A stretch of 64,000 nt of DNA from Chryseobacterium panacisoli (GTDB lineage Bacteria; Bacteroidota; Bacteroidia; Flavobacteriales; Weeksellaceae). The notes below the pieces were generated by a model. That model did no database searches and was not told the DNA's origin. It saw nothing but the letters and a program-made list of their open reading frames with translations. Shown here piece by piece: positions 8,499-16,541 of this stretch (its first letter is position 1; the number at the start of each line of letters is the position of its first letter). The stretch covers positions 744,001-808,000 of the forward strand of contig NZ_VTRU01000001.1 in the NCBI RefSeq assembly GCF_008274625.1, given 5' to 3'. The translations under genes and the position numbers were made by a program.

Positions 8499-8647
8499 CA
8501 AAAATAGACAATAACGGAATTTACAACTATTTTATTATACGAAACCTGTATTTTATTATACCAATTATTACACGTCCGGGTTTTGTATAAAATCCAGGCC
8601 ATTTTGTATAAAAACAAATTCACGCAATATTTTTCTCTATTCCTTTG
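8499..8647. promoter_or_regulatory. Divergent promoters with mirrored 21-bp-spaced LytTR-type repeats
   Basis: Plus-strand TTTTATTATAC occurs at 8530-8540 and 8551-8561 (21 bp apart). TTTTGTATAAAA occurs at 8581-8592 and 8602-8613 (21 bp apart), i.e. GTATAAnA half-sites in opposite orientation. On the minus strand the proximal GTATAA starts at 8540, and the -7 box TATTTTTG starts at 8506: 34 bp. On the plus strand the proximal GTATAA starts at 8606, and TTCCTTTG starts at 8640: 34 bp. The spacing fits LytTR binding and bidirectional control by the adjacent regulator. Confidence 0.75.
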
Positions 8648-8666
8648 TACTGTAAAATGAACACAT

Positions 8667-9095
8667 ATGGAATTAACAGCTTTTCATGAACTAACTCAGG
8701 AAATATCATCAGAATGTTTCTTTATGACAGAATCTCAACAGGAAGAAAAAGTAATACAGCTTATTGATTTACACCATTTTGTAGAATGTTTTGATCCGAA
8801 AATTAAAATCCTGAGCTATCTCCACCATCCTATTAATATTATAGAACAGCAGGGAAATACAATTGGAATCCTGTTTTGTGATATGAAACATTCTGCCGTG
8901 CCTGACAGCAATGCCTCCGAAGAATTCAGAAGAAGATATGGACTTTCGGAGCTCTGGTTTGTTTTTGTAGAGGAAACATTTGTACCGGATACAGCCGGCT
9001 ATGCAGATACAATTATTGAAAACAGCCTGGATATCTTCTATGAAAAAATTTTCAGCTTTAATTTCTTCCAATCTATTATTCACCCTTTAAAATAA
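8667..9095 (+). CDS. Hypothetical protein, predicted LytTR target
   Basis: 142 residues, no signal peptide or membrane segment, acidic, with long hydrophobic strands (NTIGILFCDMK, LWFVFVEETFV) that suggest a compact alpha/beta cytoplasmic protein. I do not recognise a family. It is transcribed away from the LytS/LytTR pair from a promoter carrying the mirrored repeats and is 7 bp upstream of an outer-membrane barrel gene, so the two probably form one regulated unit. Confidence 0.75.
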   Translation: MELTAFHELTQEISSECFFMTESQQEEKVIQLIDLHHFVECFDPKIKILSYLHHPINIIEQQGNTIGILFCDMKHSAVPDSNASEEFRRRYGLSELWFVFVEETFVPDTAGYADTIIENSLDIFYEKIFSFNFFQSIIHPLK

Positions 9096-9102
9096 ACTGC
9101 CT

Positions 9103-10074
9103 ATGAAAACATTGAGAAGAGTACTGATCCCGCTGGTCATACTCCCTTTAAAGAACATTACGTATGCCCAGAAAAAGGACAGCATTCCTTTGAAGGTACG
9201 TGCTTTTTTTGCTGATAAAATTCCACAGGCCCGGAATTTCAATGTAGAATATACCTTTGCCACTCCATCCTCTTTCTCTTCCCAGCTGCAAGGTCAGGAT
9301 CTGCCGGACAATAAAGTGAAAAGCTTTCAGCAAATGAAGGCAGATGCCAATATTTATTTCATCAAAAACAGAAGCTGGCTTTTGAGCACTGCGCTGAACT
9401 ACCGCTATACTTCAATCAGTAACGAAAATCCTGTAGTTCCCGGAATTGAATCTGAAGAGAACTTTCACTATCATTCGGAAGCTATTAATCTGAGCTATTT
9501 TTCAAGGTTATTCAAAAAGACAGCAATATATTCAGCCAGCATTTCTGCAGACGGCAGTGACCAGCATTTTGAACGGATCAGAGGATTGATAACTGCTTCA
9601 TTGATTTTAAAAGCAACTCCAAAAACAAAAATGTCTCTCGGGCTGGCTGGTATTATCGACCCAAGTTCCCAAATCCCCATACTGCCTATCTTCACTTATG
9701 AAAACAGATTCAATAACGGGTGGGTATTGGATGTTCTGCTTCCAAAAAAAGTACTGATAAGAAAAGACATTGCTTCAAACGGTAGAATATCTCTGGGAAC
9801 AGAAATGGATAATAACTCATTTTATACTTATCGTAACAACAACACGTATGAATTCCGACAGGTTGCCCTCAATTCAGGGGCAATTTATGAGCATAATCTT
9901 GGAGGAAACTTTATAGGAACTTTTAAAACAGGACTCCGAGCAAATATCAATTCCAGAGCTTTTAAAAAACAGGATTCCTTTAATGATTATATATGGAAAG
10001 GAACTTATAAACCTTCATTCTATTTCAATGTTGGAATTTCTTATAATCCATTTGAAAGAAAAAAAACAAAATAA
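9103..10074 (+). CDS. Outer-membrane beta-barrel protein (DUF6268-like)
   Basis: 323 residues with a signal peptide (cleavage likely after TYA, about residue 23) and alternating hydrophobic strands throughout: ANIYFIKNRSWLLSTALNYRYTS, FTYENRFNNGWVLDVLLPKK, SFYFNVGISYNPF at the end. This pattern is that of DUF6268-type barrels in Bacteroidota. Probable location is the outer membrane. It is co-transcribed with the 142-residue gene before it. Function unknown. Confidence 0.72.
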   Translation: MKTLRRVLIPLVILPLKNITYAQKKDSIPLKVRAFFADKIPQARNFNVEYTFATPSSFSSQLQGQDLPDNKVKSFQQMKADANIYFIKNRSWLLSTALNYRYTSISNENPVVPGIESEENFHYHSEAINLSYFSRLFKKTAIYSASISADGSDQHFERIRGLITASLILKATPKTKMSLGLAGIIDPSSQIPILPIFTYENRFNNGWVLDVLLPKKVLIRKDIASNGRISLGTEMDNNSFYTYRNNNTYEFRQVALNSGAIYEHNLGGNFIGTFKTGLRANINSRAFKKQDSFNDYIWKGTYKPSFYFNVGISYNPFERKKTK

Positions 10075-10337
10075 CGTCGAAAACAATTTCTGTAAACACA
10101 GGATTTTGATTTTTACAATATCCGAACAGATCACTGGAGTTCTCTAATTAAGGATATTAAAAAAAAATTAAAATTTTCTGCTTCCACCATTTAACCATTC
10201 TTGCAAATTACAATCAAAACTACAGAAAAAGCACAAATTCAGAGATTCTCTTTCATGAAAAATCTTATTACCTCGCATGCCAATGATTGATGAAAATAAT
10301 TTCAGGATTTTATTAAGAATTTACTAAAGAAAAGAGT

Positions 10338-10994
10338 ATGTCTGTACCCAAACAAATATTTCAAACTTTTAAAACAAAAAAGCTTCCTTTAATCACCCGA
10401 TATCACATCTGGAATATGAAGCGAAAAAATCCTGAATACAATTATTTCTTTTATGATGATCAGGACATAGAGAATTTTCTCAGAGAAGAATTTCCGTCCA
10501 TCTATATAGAAACGTATCATAAACTGACTATTGGTGCTGCAAAAGCAGACTTTTTCCGGTATGCCATATTATATAAAAAAGGAGGTATTTATCTGGATAT
10601 TGACAGCAGCACAATACAGCCGTTCCGAAAGCTCATTAAAGAAGATGACGAGGCTGTTATCAGTGCAGAAAGACATAAGAACCTATATGTACAATGGGCC
10701 CTTATTTTCAATAAAAACCATCCTTTTCTGAAGAAGACACTGGAGCTGATGCTGGATAATATCAATCATCACCGCTATCCGAATAATGTGCATGCAACTA
10801 CAGGGCCTACCGTATTCAGCAAAGGAATCCAACAGTCTCTTGCCGAAGATCCTTCAATACCTTTTACCCTATTTAACGGTATTGAGTTCAGAGGTTATTT
10901 AAAATTCAAATATAAACTTGGAAAATTCTTTTTATACAAAAAAAGATCCCAGCACTGGAAACAGCAGCAAATGCATCAGGACATTATTATTTAA
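10338..10994 (+). CDS. Glycosyltransferase family 32-like protein
   Basis: 218 residues with the Gly_transf_sug region: PKQIFQTFKTKKLP at the start, then IGAAKADFFRYAILYKKGGIYLDIDSS in which Asp87 and Asp89 form the DxD metal/nucleotide-sugar site. Such enzymes transfer hexoses to surface glycans or lipids. No neighbouring polysaccharide genes, so it may act on a scattered pathway. It converges with the SMR gene, overlapping by 4 bp. Confidence 0.86.
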   Translation: MSVPKQIFQTFKTKKLPLITRYHIWNMKRKNPEYNYFFYDDQDIENFLREEFPSIYIETYHKLTIGAAKADFFRYAILYKKGGIYLDIDSSTIQPFRKLIKEDDEAVISAERHKNLYVQWALIFNKNHPFLKKTLELMLDNINHHRYPNNVHATTGPTVFSKGIQQSLAEDPSIPFTLFNGIEFRGYLKFKYKLGKFFLYKKRSQHWKQQQMHQDIII

Positions 10995-11326
10995 TGCGTT
11001 CCCATTTTTGAAAAGACATTAATAATAATCACCCCGATGACAATCAGAGCAATACCGATAATGGCCGGAAGATCAGGAACCTGTTTGAAGGCGATAACCC
11101 CAATTATTGTTATAAAGACAATTCCCACTCCGGACCAGATGGCATAGGTAATCCCTACAGGAATCTGACGAAGCGTAAGACTTAGAAAATAAAAAGCACA
11201 GGCATATCCTATGACGGTCACTACGGATGGCCAGAGTTTGGAGAATTCTTCAGATTTTTTCAGAAAACTTGTAGCGATGATCTCAAATACAATAGCTAAA
11301 GCAAGAAAAATATAACTGCGTCCCAT
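10991..11326 (-). CDS. Small multidrug resistance (SMR) family transporter
   Basis: Starting at ATG 11326 the protein has 111 residues and four transmembrane helices, the standard SMR length; the in-frame upstream extension is not needed. The essential membrane Glu (Glu15, in ALAIVFEIIATS) and the PVGITYAIWSGVG signature are present. SMR proteins are dual-topology proton antiporters exporting cationic compounds or guanidinium. Only one SMR gene is seen, consistent with a homodimer. Confidence 0.92.
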   Translation of the reverse strand: MGRSYIFLALAIVFEIIATSFLKKSEEFSKLWPSVVTVIGYACAFYFLSLTLRQIPVGITYAIWSGVGIVFITIIGVIAFKQVPDLPAIIGIALIVIGVIIINVFSKMGTH

Positions 11327-11899
11327 AAATTCATTCTTTATACAAAAATAGTAAAAGCACTCCGGTAATTCCAAAAAGGAATAACAGTGATATTCTCTGT
11401 TTTACTACCAGTGAAAATTCTCAGTTTTTTAATACGATTATACACCTCATGTGCACTTAGGTCATCTTAAGTGCTTTATTTTTAACAACATTAAACATTG
11501 TAACGGGTAAACAAACATATCGTTGCAGCAATTTTTTTCTCCGTTCTGACACAAAAATAATATTTCTCCATGTCATGAAATGTGACAAATGACAAAAATT
11601 CCGAACGGAAAAAGACTCTAAAAATAAATTTTCTTAACATGAAAATCCTTTCCGCGTGAAAAATTTACATTCAAAAAAAGCGATTTGAAACAATATTATG
11701 CAACGCATTATTTATTATTTGTTTTATCAACTCCAATATAGAAGTCAAGAAACGGTTAACGTTTTCACATAATTTTACAGAGAGAATAATAAAAGTATTA
11801 ATAAATTCTCAATAATGCATTAATTTAATGTAAACAAAAATTAACCAATACATGAACTCCAACCACCGTAATACACTGATATACATCATAAGTATTTAC
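11327..11899. other. Long intergenic region without a recognised gene
   Basis: AT-rich DNA between the SMR gene and the short transcript at 11900-12251. Apart from a terminator-like hairpin at 11453-11483 I see no conserved ORF or RNA. The hairpin points right with no gene ending before it on the plus strand, so an unseen small RNA starting after 11330 is possible. Confidence 0.4.
11453..11483 (+). terminator. Rho-independent terminator-like hairpin
   Basis: GCACTTA (11453-11459) pairs with TAAGTGC (11468-11474), followed by TTTATTTTT. No annotated plus-strand gene precedes it. Confidence 0.5.
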
Positions 11900-11930
11900 T
11901 TTGGCACGTGATTTGAAAGTAGTAATATTG
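11900..11930 (+). promoter_or_regulatory. Strong Bacteroidota-type promoter of the short transcript
   Basis: TTTG at 11900-11903 and TAATATTG (7 of 8 to TAnnTTTG) at 11923-11930, separated by 19 bp, the expected -33/-7 spacing. Predicted +1 is about 11934. Confidence 0.6.
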
Positions 11931-11979
11931 CAATTGAAAGATTGATAAAAAAAAGTCAAATAATTAAAAATAATACAAA

Positions 11980-12060
11980 ATGGTAACTTATATCGGTATC
12001 GTAACAGGTTTAGTAGTAATCACTTCATATTTCATGACAGTAAGAAGAGAGAGAAACTAA
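11980..12060 (+). CDS. 26-residue predicted membrane micropeptide
   Basis: ATG 11980 to TAA 12060 encodes one hydrophobic helix (IGIVTGLVVITSYFMTV) ending in a basic tail (RRERN), as expected for a single-pass small membrane protein with its C-terminus in the cytoplasm. It is the only ORF in a transcript bounded by a good promoter and terminator. I recognise no family. It could be a functional micropeptide or a leader ORF for the structured RNA after it. Confidence 0.5.
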   Translation: MVTYIGIVTGLVVITSYFMTVRRERN

Positions 12061-12107
12061 TTTTAAACAAAACAAGCCTATAGAAAATTTATACTAATTA
12101 TATTGTT

Positions 12108-12185
12108 TTATGTTTTTAGTCTGAGAGATCGGATTGCTCTTTTACCATCGGGTAAAAGGGCCCAAAAACATAAGCAGAAAGATCT
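12108..12185 (+). ncRNA. Structured RNA segment with possible pseudoknot
   Basis: TTATGTTTTT (12108-12117) is perfectly complementary to AAAAACATAA (12164-12173). Inside is an 11-bp stem, 12136-12146 with 12151-12161, capped by ATCG. AGATC (12126-12130) can pair with GATCT (12181-12185), crossing the outer helix, so the two are a pseudoknot or alternatives. The segment follows the 26-residue ORF and precedes a terminator. I could not match it to a known riboswitch; 6S RNA or the Flavo-1 motif should be compared. Confidence 0.5.
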
Positions 12186-12216
12186 TAGTTTCATAACAAA
12201 TTTTAATATCCAAATG

Positions 12217-12251
12217 AATAAAGCCAGTCGCAAGTCTGGCTTTATTTTTTT
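12217..12251 (+). terminator. Rho-independent terminator of the short transcript
   Basis: AATAAAGCCAG (12217-12227) pairs with CTGGCTTTATT (12236-12246) with an 8-nt loop and continues into a T run. Confidence 0.85.
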
Positions 12252-12422
12252 GTTGTAAACCCGGGAAATTCTTTCATTTGCCCAAAGGATACACAGATTT
12301 CCACAAATGGCTTTGAATATTTTTATCGATCATTGATAACTCATTTATAATTTATAAGCTGTTTTCAGCTGGACCAGATGTTTATTATGATTCAGGATTT
12401 CTTCCGGCATTTAATAAAGCTT

Positions 12423-12430
12423 TATCTTTG
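12423..12430 (+). promoter_or_regulatory. -7 promoter box of the AAA ATPase
   Basis: TATCTTTG, perfect TAnnTTTG, 27 bp before ATG 12458. Confidence 0.5.
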
Positions 12431-12457
12431 TTTACTCAATAATCATTTATCATCATC

Positions 12458-13174
12458 ATGAGTCTGTACAATCTTATTATTCAGGATAAAGAACAAGTAA
12501 ACCTTAACGAAGTATTTCTCGATAAAAATAACAAGGAGCATCTTATTCAGCTTATCAAGGAACACAACTATATAAAAGAGCTGCAGGAGTATGGCCTTCC
12601 AGTTAATAATAAGATTTTGCTTCAGGGAAGTTCGGGATGCGGAAAAACAATGACAGCAAAGGCTGTTGCCAATGCTTTAGGAAAAAATATAATGATCCTC
12701 AACCTGAGCAATATCGTCTCATCACGTATCGGCGAAACTTCTCAGAACATCAAAATGATATTTGATAAAGCAGCAAGGGAAAGATCTGTACTTTTTCTTG
12801 ATGAGCTGGATCAGATCGGGAAAGCGAGAGGCAGTGATGACAAAGATGTAGGGGAAATGAGAAGACTGGTGAATACATTGATTCAATTAATTGATTATTA
12901 TCCTGAGCATTCCCTTTTACTTTGTGCTACCAATCATCCTGAGATTATTGATACAGCTCTGCTAAGACGTTTTCAGCTAAAGATCAATTATGAAATGCCT
13001 TCTGCCGAAGTTCTGGATACATTCTACGATCAGTTACTGGCACAGTTTCCTGAAGAAATGAGAACAGTTGAAAGAAAGTATTCTATTTCTTTTGCTGAAG
13101 CGAAAGATTATGCCTTAACCGCCGTTAAAGCAGCTTTAATCAAAAAACTGGAAGCAAAAATAGTTGAGAATTGA
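12458..13174 (+). CDS. AAA family ATPase
   Basis: 238 residues with one AAA module: Walker A GSSGCGKT (57-64), Walker B SVLFLDELD (Asp115, Glu116), a sensor-1-like ATNHPE and an arginine-finger segment LLRRFQ. The short N-terminal part has no extra domain and no membrane segment. Single-module proteins of this type remodel or activate partner proteins, but no partner is adjacent. It has its own -7 box and is followed by 150 bp before the next start. Confidence 0.85.
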   Translation: MSLYNLIIQDKEQVNLNEVFLDKNNKEHLIQLIKEHNYIKELQEYGLPVNNKILLQGSSGCGKTMTAKAVANALGKNIMILNLSNIVSSRIGETSQNIKMIFDKAARERSVLFLDELDQIGKARGSDDKDVGEMRRLVNTLIQLIDYYPEHSLLLCATNHPEIIDTALLRRFQLKINYEMPSAEVLDTFYDQLLAQFPEEMRTVERKYSISFAEAKDYALTAVKAALIKKLEAKIVEN

Positions 13175-13324
13175 GATCACTAAATTAATTGCCGAAATTA
13201 TACGAATCCGTTTTCCTGGAAACGAATTTTTTCTTTATTAAAAAATATCAATTTAGTAAGTACGGAATTAAAACCCATTTTGAATTTGAAAATTATTAAT
13301 TTTAAAACACCAGAATCAACACAA

Positions 13325-13732
13325 ATGGACGATAAATTTTTACTCAATCAGCTCACCAAGTCATTTTTTAATTTGTTTACCAATACTAATGGAAAAAAGC
13401 CGGATTTTGAAAGTATTGATGATATTTGTTTAAATGAAACAATAATAATCAAAAAGGATAAAGATAACGAAGAAGTTTATACCCTTGACAGTTTTATTAC
13501 TCCAAGAAAAAAAATTTTAACAGACGGAACACTTATCGAATTTGAGGAATATGAAGTCAATGAGGAAACAAAAATAGTCAACAATATTGCTCAACGCTTT
13601 TCTAAATACCAAAAGCATGGATACCTCAATGGTAATTATTTTGAAGGAAATGGCACTAAATTTTTTCAGTATGTTAAGACTGCAAAAGGTTGGAAAATAA
13701 ATTCAGTTATTTGGGAAGATGAAAATATTTAG
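13325..13732 (+). CDS. Small NTF2-like hypothetical protein
   Basis: The ATG at 13325 gives 135 residues; an in-frame TTG at 13280 would add 15 but is less likely. The pattern of a helical start (LLNQLTKSFFNLF) and strands ending in FFQYVKTAKGWKINSVIWEDE is that of SnoaL/DUF4440-like NTF2 folds. No signal peptide. Function unknown. Confidence 0.65.
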   Translation: MDDKFLLNQLTKSFFNLFTNTNGKKPDFESIDDICLNETIIIKKDKDNEEVYTLDSFITPRKKILTDGTLIEFEEYEVNEETKIVNNIAQRFSKYQKHGYLNGNYFEGNGTKFFQYVKTAKGWKINSVIWEDENI

Positions 13733-13811
13733 ATTAACACATAAAGGATTTATGAACATCATGAATGTTTGCTGATTTAAGCGTGAAAACAATTGAAAGA
13801 AAACCCACATC

Positions 13812-14552
13812 ATGAAAGAAGACATTCTTCACAATCTTGCCATCATCAATAACCGGATAAAAAATGCCTGTGAAAAATCCGGAAGGAAAACTGATGAAGT
13901 GAAGTTATTATTGGCCACCAAAACAGTTTCTGCAGATCATATCAAAATTGCTTTGAAAAACGGACAAACCTTAATTGCAGAAAATAAAGTACAGGAACTG
14001 AAGGAGAAGTACGAAGACTTAAAGAACACACCCCATGAAAATCATTTTATAGGCCATCTTCAGACCAATAAAATCAAAGATATCCTGAAATATGATGTTA
14101 CTTGTGTTCAGTCTATAGATCGTCTGGAACTGGCCGAAAAACTTCACCAAAGGCTTTTGGCCGAAAACAAAACGATGAATGTTTTAATCCAGGTGAATAC
14201 TTCCAATGAAGAGAGTAAATTTGGAATTGATCCCAGTGAAGCGATTGAACTTACCAGAAAAATTTCAAGGCTCACTACATTAAAAATAAAAGGATTGATG
14301 ACCATTGGCCTGTTCAGTGCAGAAACAGAGAAAGTAAGAGCTTGTTTCAAAATTTTAAAAACCCTTCAGGAAGAAATCATCCATGAACATATTCCGAATG
14401 TAGAAATGAAAGAGCTTTCTATGGGAATGAGCGGAGACCTGGAAACAGCCATTGAAGAAGGAGCTACCATTGTACGGGTGGGAACTGCAGTGTTTGGGGC
14501 AAGAATCTATCCGGACAGTTATTATTGGGATGAAGATAACAAAAAAGTATAA
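13812..14552 (+). CDS. YggS/PLPBP family pyridoxal phosphate homeostasis protein
   Basis: 246 residues of the alanine-racemase N-terminal-like barrel. PLP would bind Lys37 in LLLATKTVS; the family signatures FIGHLQTNK, the GLMTIG strand, LSMGMSGDLETAI and VRVGTAVFG are all present. YggS-type proteins carry PLP and influence amino acid and B6 balance without known catalysis. A 76-residue gene follows after 6 bp. Confidence 0.93.
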   Translation: MKEDILHNLAIINNRIKNACEKSGRKTDEVKLLLATKTVSADHIKIALKNGQTLIAENKVQELKEKYEDLKNTPHENHFIGHLQTNKIKDILKYDVTCVQSIDRLELAEKLHQRLLAENKTMNVLIQVNTSNEESKFGIDPSEAIELTRKISRLTTLKIKGLMTIGLFSAETEKVRACFKILKTLQEEIIHEHIPNVEMKELSMGMSGDLETAIEEGATIVRVGTAVFGARIYPDSYYWDEDNKKV

Positions 14553-14558
14553 AATTAT

Positions 14559-14789
14559 ATGTTTCCATTTACTTATACTTTTGAGAGAGAAATTATCAAA
14601 GACAAAACATCTGATCAGGTTATTTATACAGTCCGTGATATATTGCGAGAAAAAAAGGTTCAAAACATTCTTTACGGGCCGAAATTTGTTTCTTTCGATG
14701 AAGGCCTTTTCAAAGAAAGATCCAATTGGCATTATTTATCTTTAATTGATAATGGGAAATTCATTATAATGAAAACAACAAAACACTAA
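14559..14789 (+). CDS. Hypothetical 76-residue protein downstream of YggS
   Basis: Starts 6 bp after the YggS-type gene and is probably translated from the same mRNA. It is a soluble alpha/beta protein (YTFEREIIKDKTSDQVIYTVRDILREKK, then SLIDNGKFIIMK) with no recognisable domain. Confidence 0.6.
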   Translation: MFPFTYTFEREIIKDKTSDQVIYTVRDILREKKVQNILYGPKFVSFDEGLFKERSNWHYLSLIDNGKFIIMKTTKH

Positions 14790-15108
14790 CTTACAAAGTA
14801 AAGCTATAGAAACTAAACCTCTTTTCGCTTATTTTTTTCATTATTACCATGGCTAATTTTAAAGATATCTTCGGTAATCTATTTCCTTTTTCAGCACTTT
14901 TGATCAATCATTTACTTTGCTATTTTGGAAACCGGGGATTGATAAAAAAAATCGTTCATAAAATTAACTATTTGTCCTAATTGTTTATATTAAATTATTT
15001 ATTACCAACATTAGTATAGCCAAAAACCTTACAACAAAAGGCTTTTTATAGTCTATAAATTCGGTATACTTTTTGATGTAAAACTTTCGTAACCAAACAA
15101 ATAGATGT
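14790..15108. other. Intergenic region, no confident feature
   Basis: AT-rich. One 43-codon ORF (14849-14980) has no visible ribosome binding site or promoter and I do not call it. A weak AGCC/GGCT hairpin with T run near 15018-15050 could terminate the upstream operon. Confidence 0.35.
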
Positions 15109-15282
15109 ATGACAAAAAAATTACTCTCGGGCTGTCTATTTATAGCAGTATTATTCTTTTATTCATGTGAAAAAGAAAACACACAGATGAAAAGTGGAAT
15201 CTCCATTGAAACTATTTCAATTATAACCTGCGTTACTATGGGTGTAGCTATTTTGCTTGCTTATAGCTTTAAAAGAAGGTAA
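15109..15282 (+). CDS. Small lipoprotein with C-terminal membrane segment
   Basis: 57 residues from ATG 15109 to TAA 15282. The N-terminus is a lipoprotein signal peptide with lipobox FYSC (Cys20), followed by a short polar stretch and a second hydrophobic helix (ISIITCVTMGVAILLAYS) ending FKRR. A lipidated N-terminus plus a membrane helix is unusual for so short a protein. A good terminator follows at 15306, so it has its own transcript. Confidence 0.65.
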   Translation: MTKKLLSGCLFIAVLFFYSCEKENTQMKSGISIETISIITCVTMGVAILLAYSFKRR

Positions 15283-15305
15283 AGAAATATGACAGAAAAC
15301 AATAG

Positions 15306-15340
15306 AACACCTCTCAGTTTTGGGAGGTGTTTTTATTTTT
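15306..15340 (+). terminator. Rho-independent terminator
   Basis: ACACCTC (15307-15313) pairs with GAGGTGT (15324-15330), followed by TTTTATTTTT. Confidence 0.85.
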
Positions 15341-15418
15341 AAAATAGCAATTAAATGATTGGCATTTCATTAAAATATAATAAATTTCAAAAAATTTCCT
15401 TCCGCAACTAATAAGCCT

Positions 15419-16291
15419 ATGAAAAAAACACCTCTGGCAGTAATCTTACCTTTACTTGTCCTTAACTGTACTCAAAAGCAGGAAGCTAAAAAAGAAGAGA
15501 TAATTCAAATTCAGAATACAAATAAAGAAGAAGTAGTAGCAAAACCTAAAGTCCCTACCCCATTTGAATATCTTAAAGATTATCCGGCAATCAAAGACTC
15601 TTCGAGGTTTATTCTAAATCTTAAACAGGCCTTTGATCTTCATATTCATGAAAGCCCGCCTCAGCAGGAAAGTGAAAAAATAACAGTATTCAGGAAAGTA
15701 AAGATCAATGGTTCAGATCAGGATTATTATTTTATTGAGTATGACTGGAAGGTTGGATCTACTTCACAATACCCTTGGAAATATCAGTTATTGTTAGCGA
15801 AAAATGGGAAGCTGGTCAAAACATTAGCTGCTGAACGATATGAATTTGTTTCTGTCTTCCCAAAAGAAAACCCTTTTTTACTGGCAACTATTGTAACAGG
15901 GCATGGAAATGGCGGACATGAACTTTATAAGATAACAGCAGATTCTTTGGAAAATGTATATGAAGGATATTATGACACTAATCTAAGGACTTATGACGCT
16001 CATGAAGACAACAAAATTTATGAACCTTATGAGTTAACATTAAAGATCAAAGATTATAACTACGATGGGTTCAATGATATTGCTTTCAAAGGAAAATCTG
16101 TATTGATCCGGGGACGGACTCCGGATGGTGACTGGTATGATTTTACAACAATAAATGGTAAGCAGGTCAATTATTCCGTTGATCATCCTTTTCAAAAAAT
16201 CCCTGTGGAATATATTTTTCTTTATGATAAAAAATCAGGACATTTTAAGGCAAAAGAAGATTATAGAGTGAAATATAAATTAGATGAATAG
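15419..16291 (+). CDS. Hypothetical lipoprotein
   Basis: 290 residues with a type II signal (lipobox LVLNC, Cys17), then a charged linker (about 18-45) and a globular part. The segment LKIKDYNYDGFNDIAFKG resembles Ca-binding FG-GAP/XAC2610-like repeats (DYNYDGFND). Likely an inner- or outer-membrane-anchored periplasmic protein. No operon partner; repeats and a terminator follow. Confidence 0.7.
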   Translation: MKKTPLAVILPLLVLNCTQKQEAKKEEIIQIQNTNKEEVVAKPKVPTPFEYLKDYPAIKDSSRFILNLKQAFDLHIHESPPQQESEKITVFRKVKINGSDQDYYFIEYDWKVGSTSQYPWKYQLLLAKNGKLVKTLAAERYEFVSVFPKENPFLLATIVTGHGNGGHELYKITADSLENVYEGYYDTNLRTYDAHEDNKIYEPYELTLKIKDYNYDGFNDIAFKGKSVLIRGRTPDGDWYDFTTINGKQVNYSVDHPFQKIPVEYIFLYDKKSGHFKAKEDYRVKYKLDE

Positions 16292-16297
16292 AAAATT

Positions 16298-16477
16298 GAG
16301 ATTGCTTCGTTACGCTCGCAATGACAATGACCGTACAAGTCTCGCAATTTGTCGAAAAAAACATATCGTTTAAGCTTCGCTGAGTGGAACACCTTTGCGA
16401 ACATTGAAACAATTAGTTGTCGAAAAATCCTTGCGACATTTGCGTTAAAGAGATTGCTTCGCTTTGCTCGCAATGAC
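16298..16477. repeat. Pair of GAGATTGCTTCG/CTCGCAATGAC palindromic repeats
   Basis: Two related copies, 16298-16325 and 16449-16477, each an imperfect palindrome (GATTGCTTCG ... CTCGCAATGAC). A decayed relative lies at 20704-20735. A minus-strand ORF across it is a by-product of the repeat. Confidence 0.65.
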
Positions 16478-16490
16478 TATGAATAAAAAC

Positions 16491-16522
16491 AAAAATCCCT
16501 CTCATTGCTGAAAGGGATTTTT
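16491..16522 (-). terminator. Terminator of gcvP (bidirectional)
   Basis: AAAAATCCCT (16491-16500) pairs with AGGGATTTTT (16513-16522), with A/T runs on both sides; it lies 20 bp after the gcvP stop. Confidence 0.85.
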
Positions 16523-16541
16523 TATAGTTAAAAAACTGAGA

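Noticed and set aside
12108..12185. TPP or SAM riboswitch (CTGAGA-like start)
   Set aside because: CTGAGAG at 12121 lacks the other TPP conserved elements, and no biosynthesis gene follows.
14849..14980. 43-codon plus-strand ORF
   Set aside because: No promoter, ribosome binding site or recognisable features.
16261..16473. Minus-strand 70-codon ORF
   Set aside because: It is made of palindromic repeat sequence (CERNEAIS-type translation) and overlaps the end of the lipoprotein gene.
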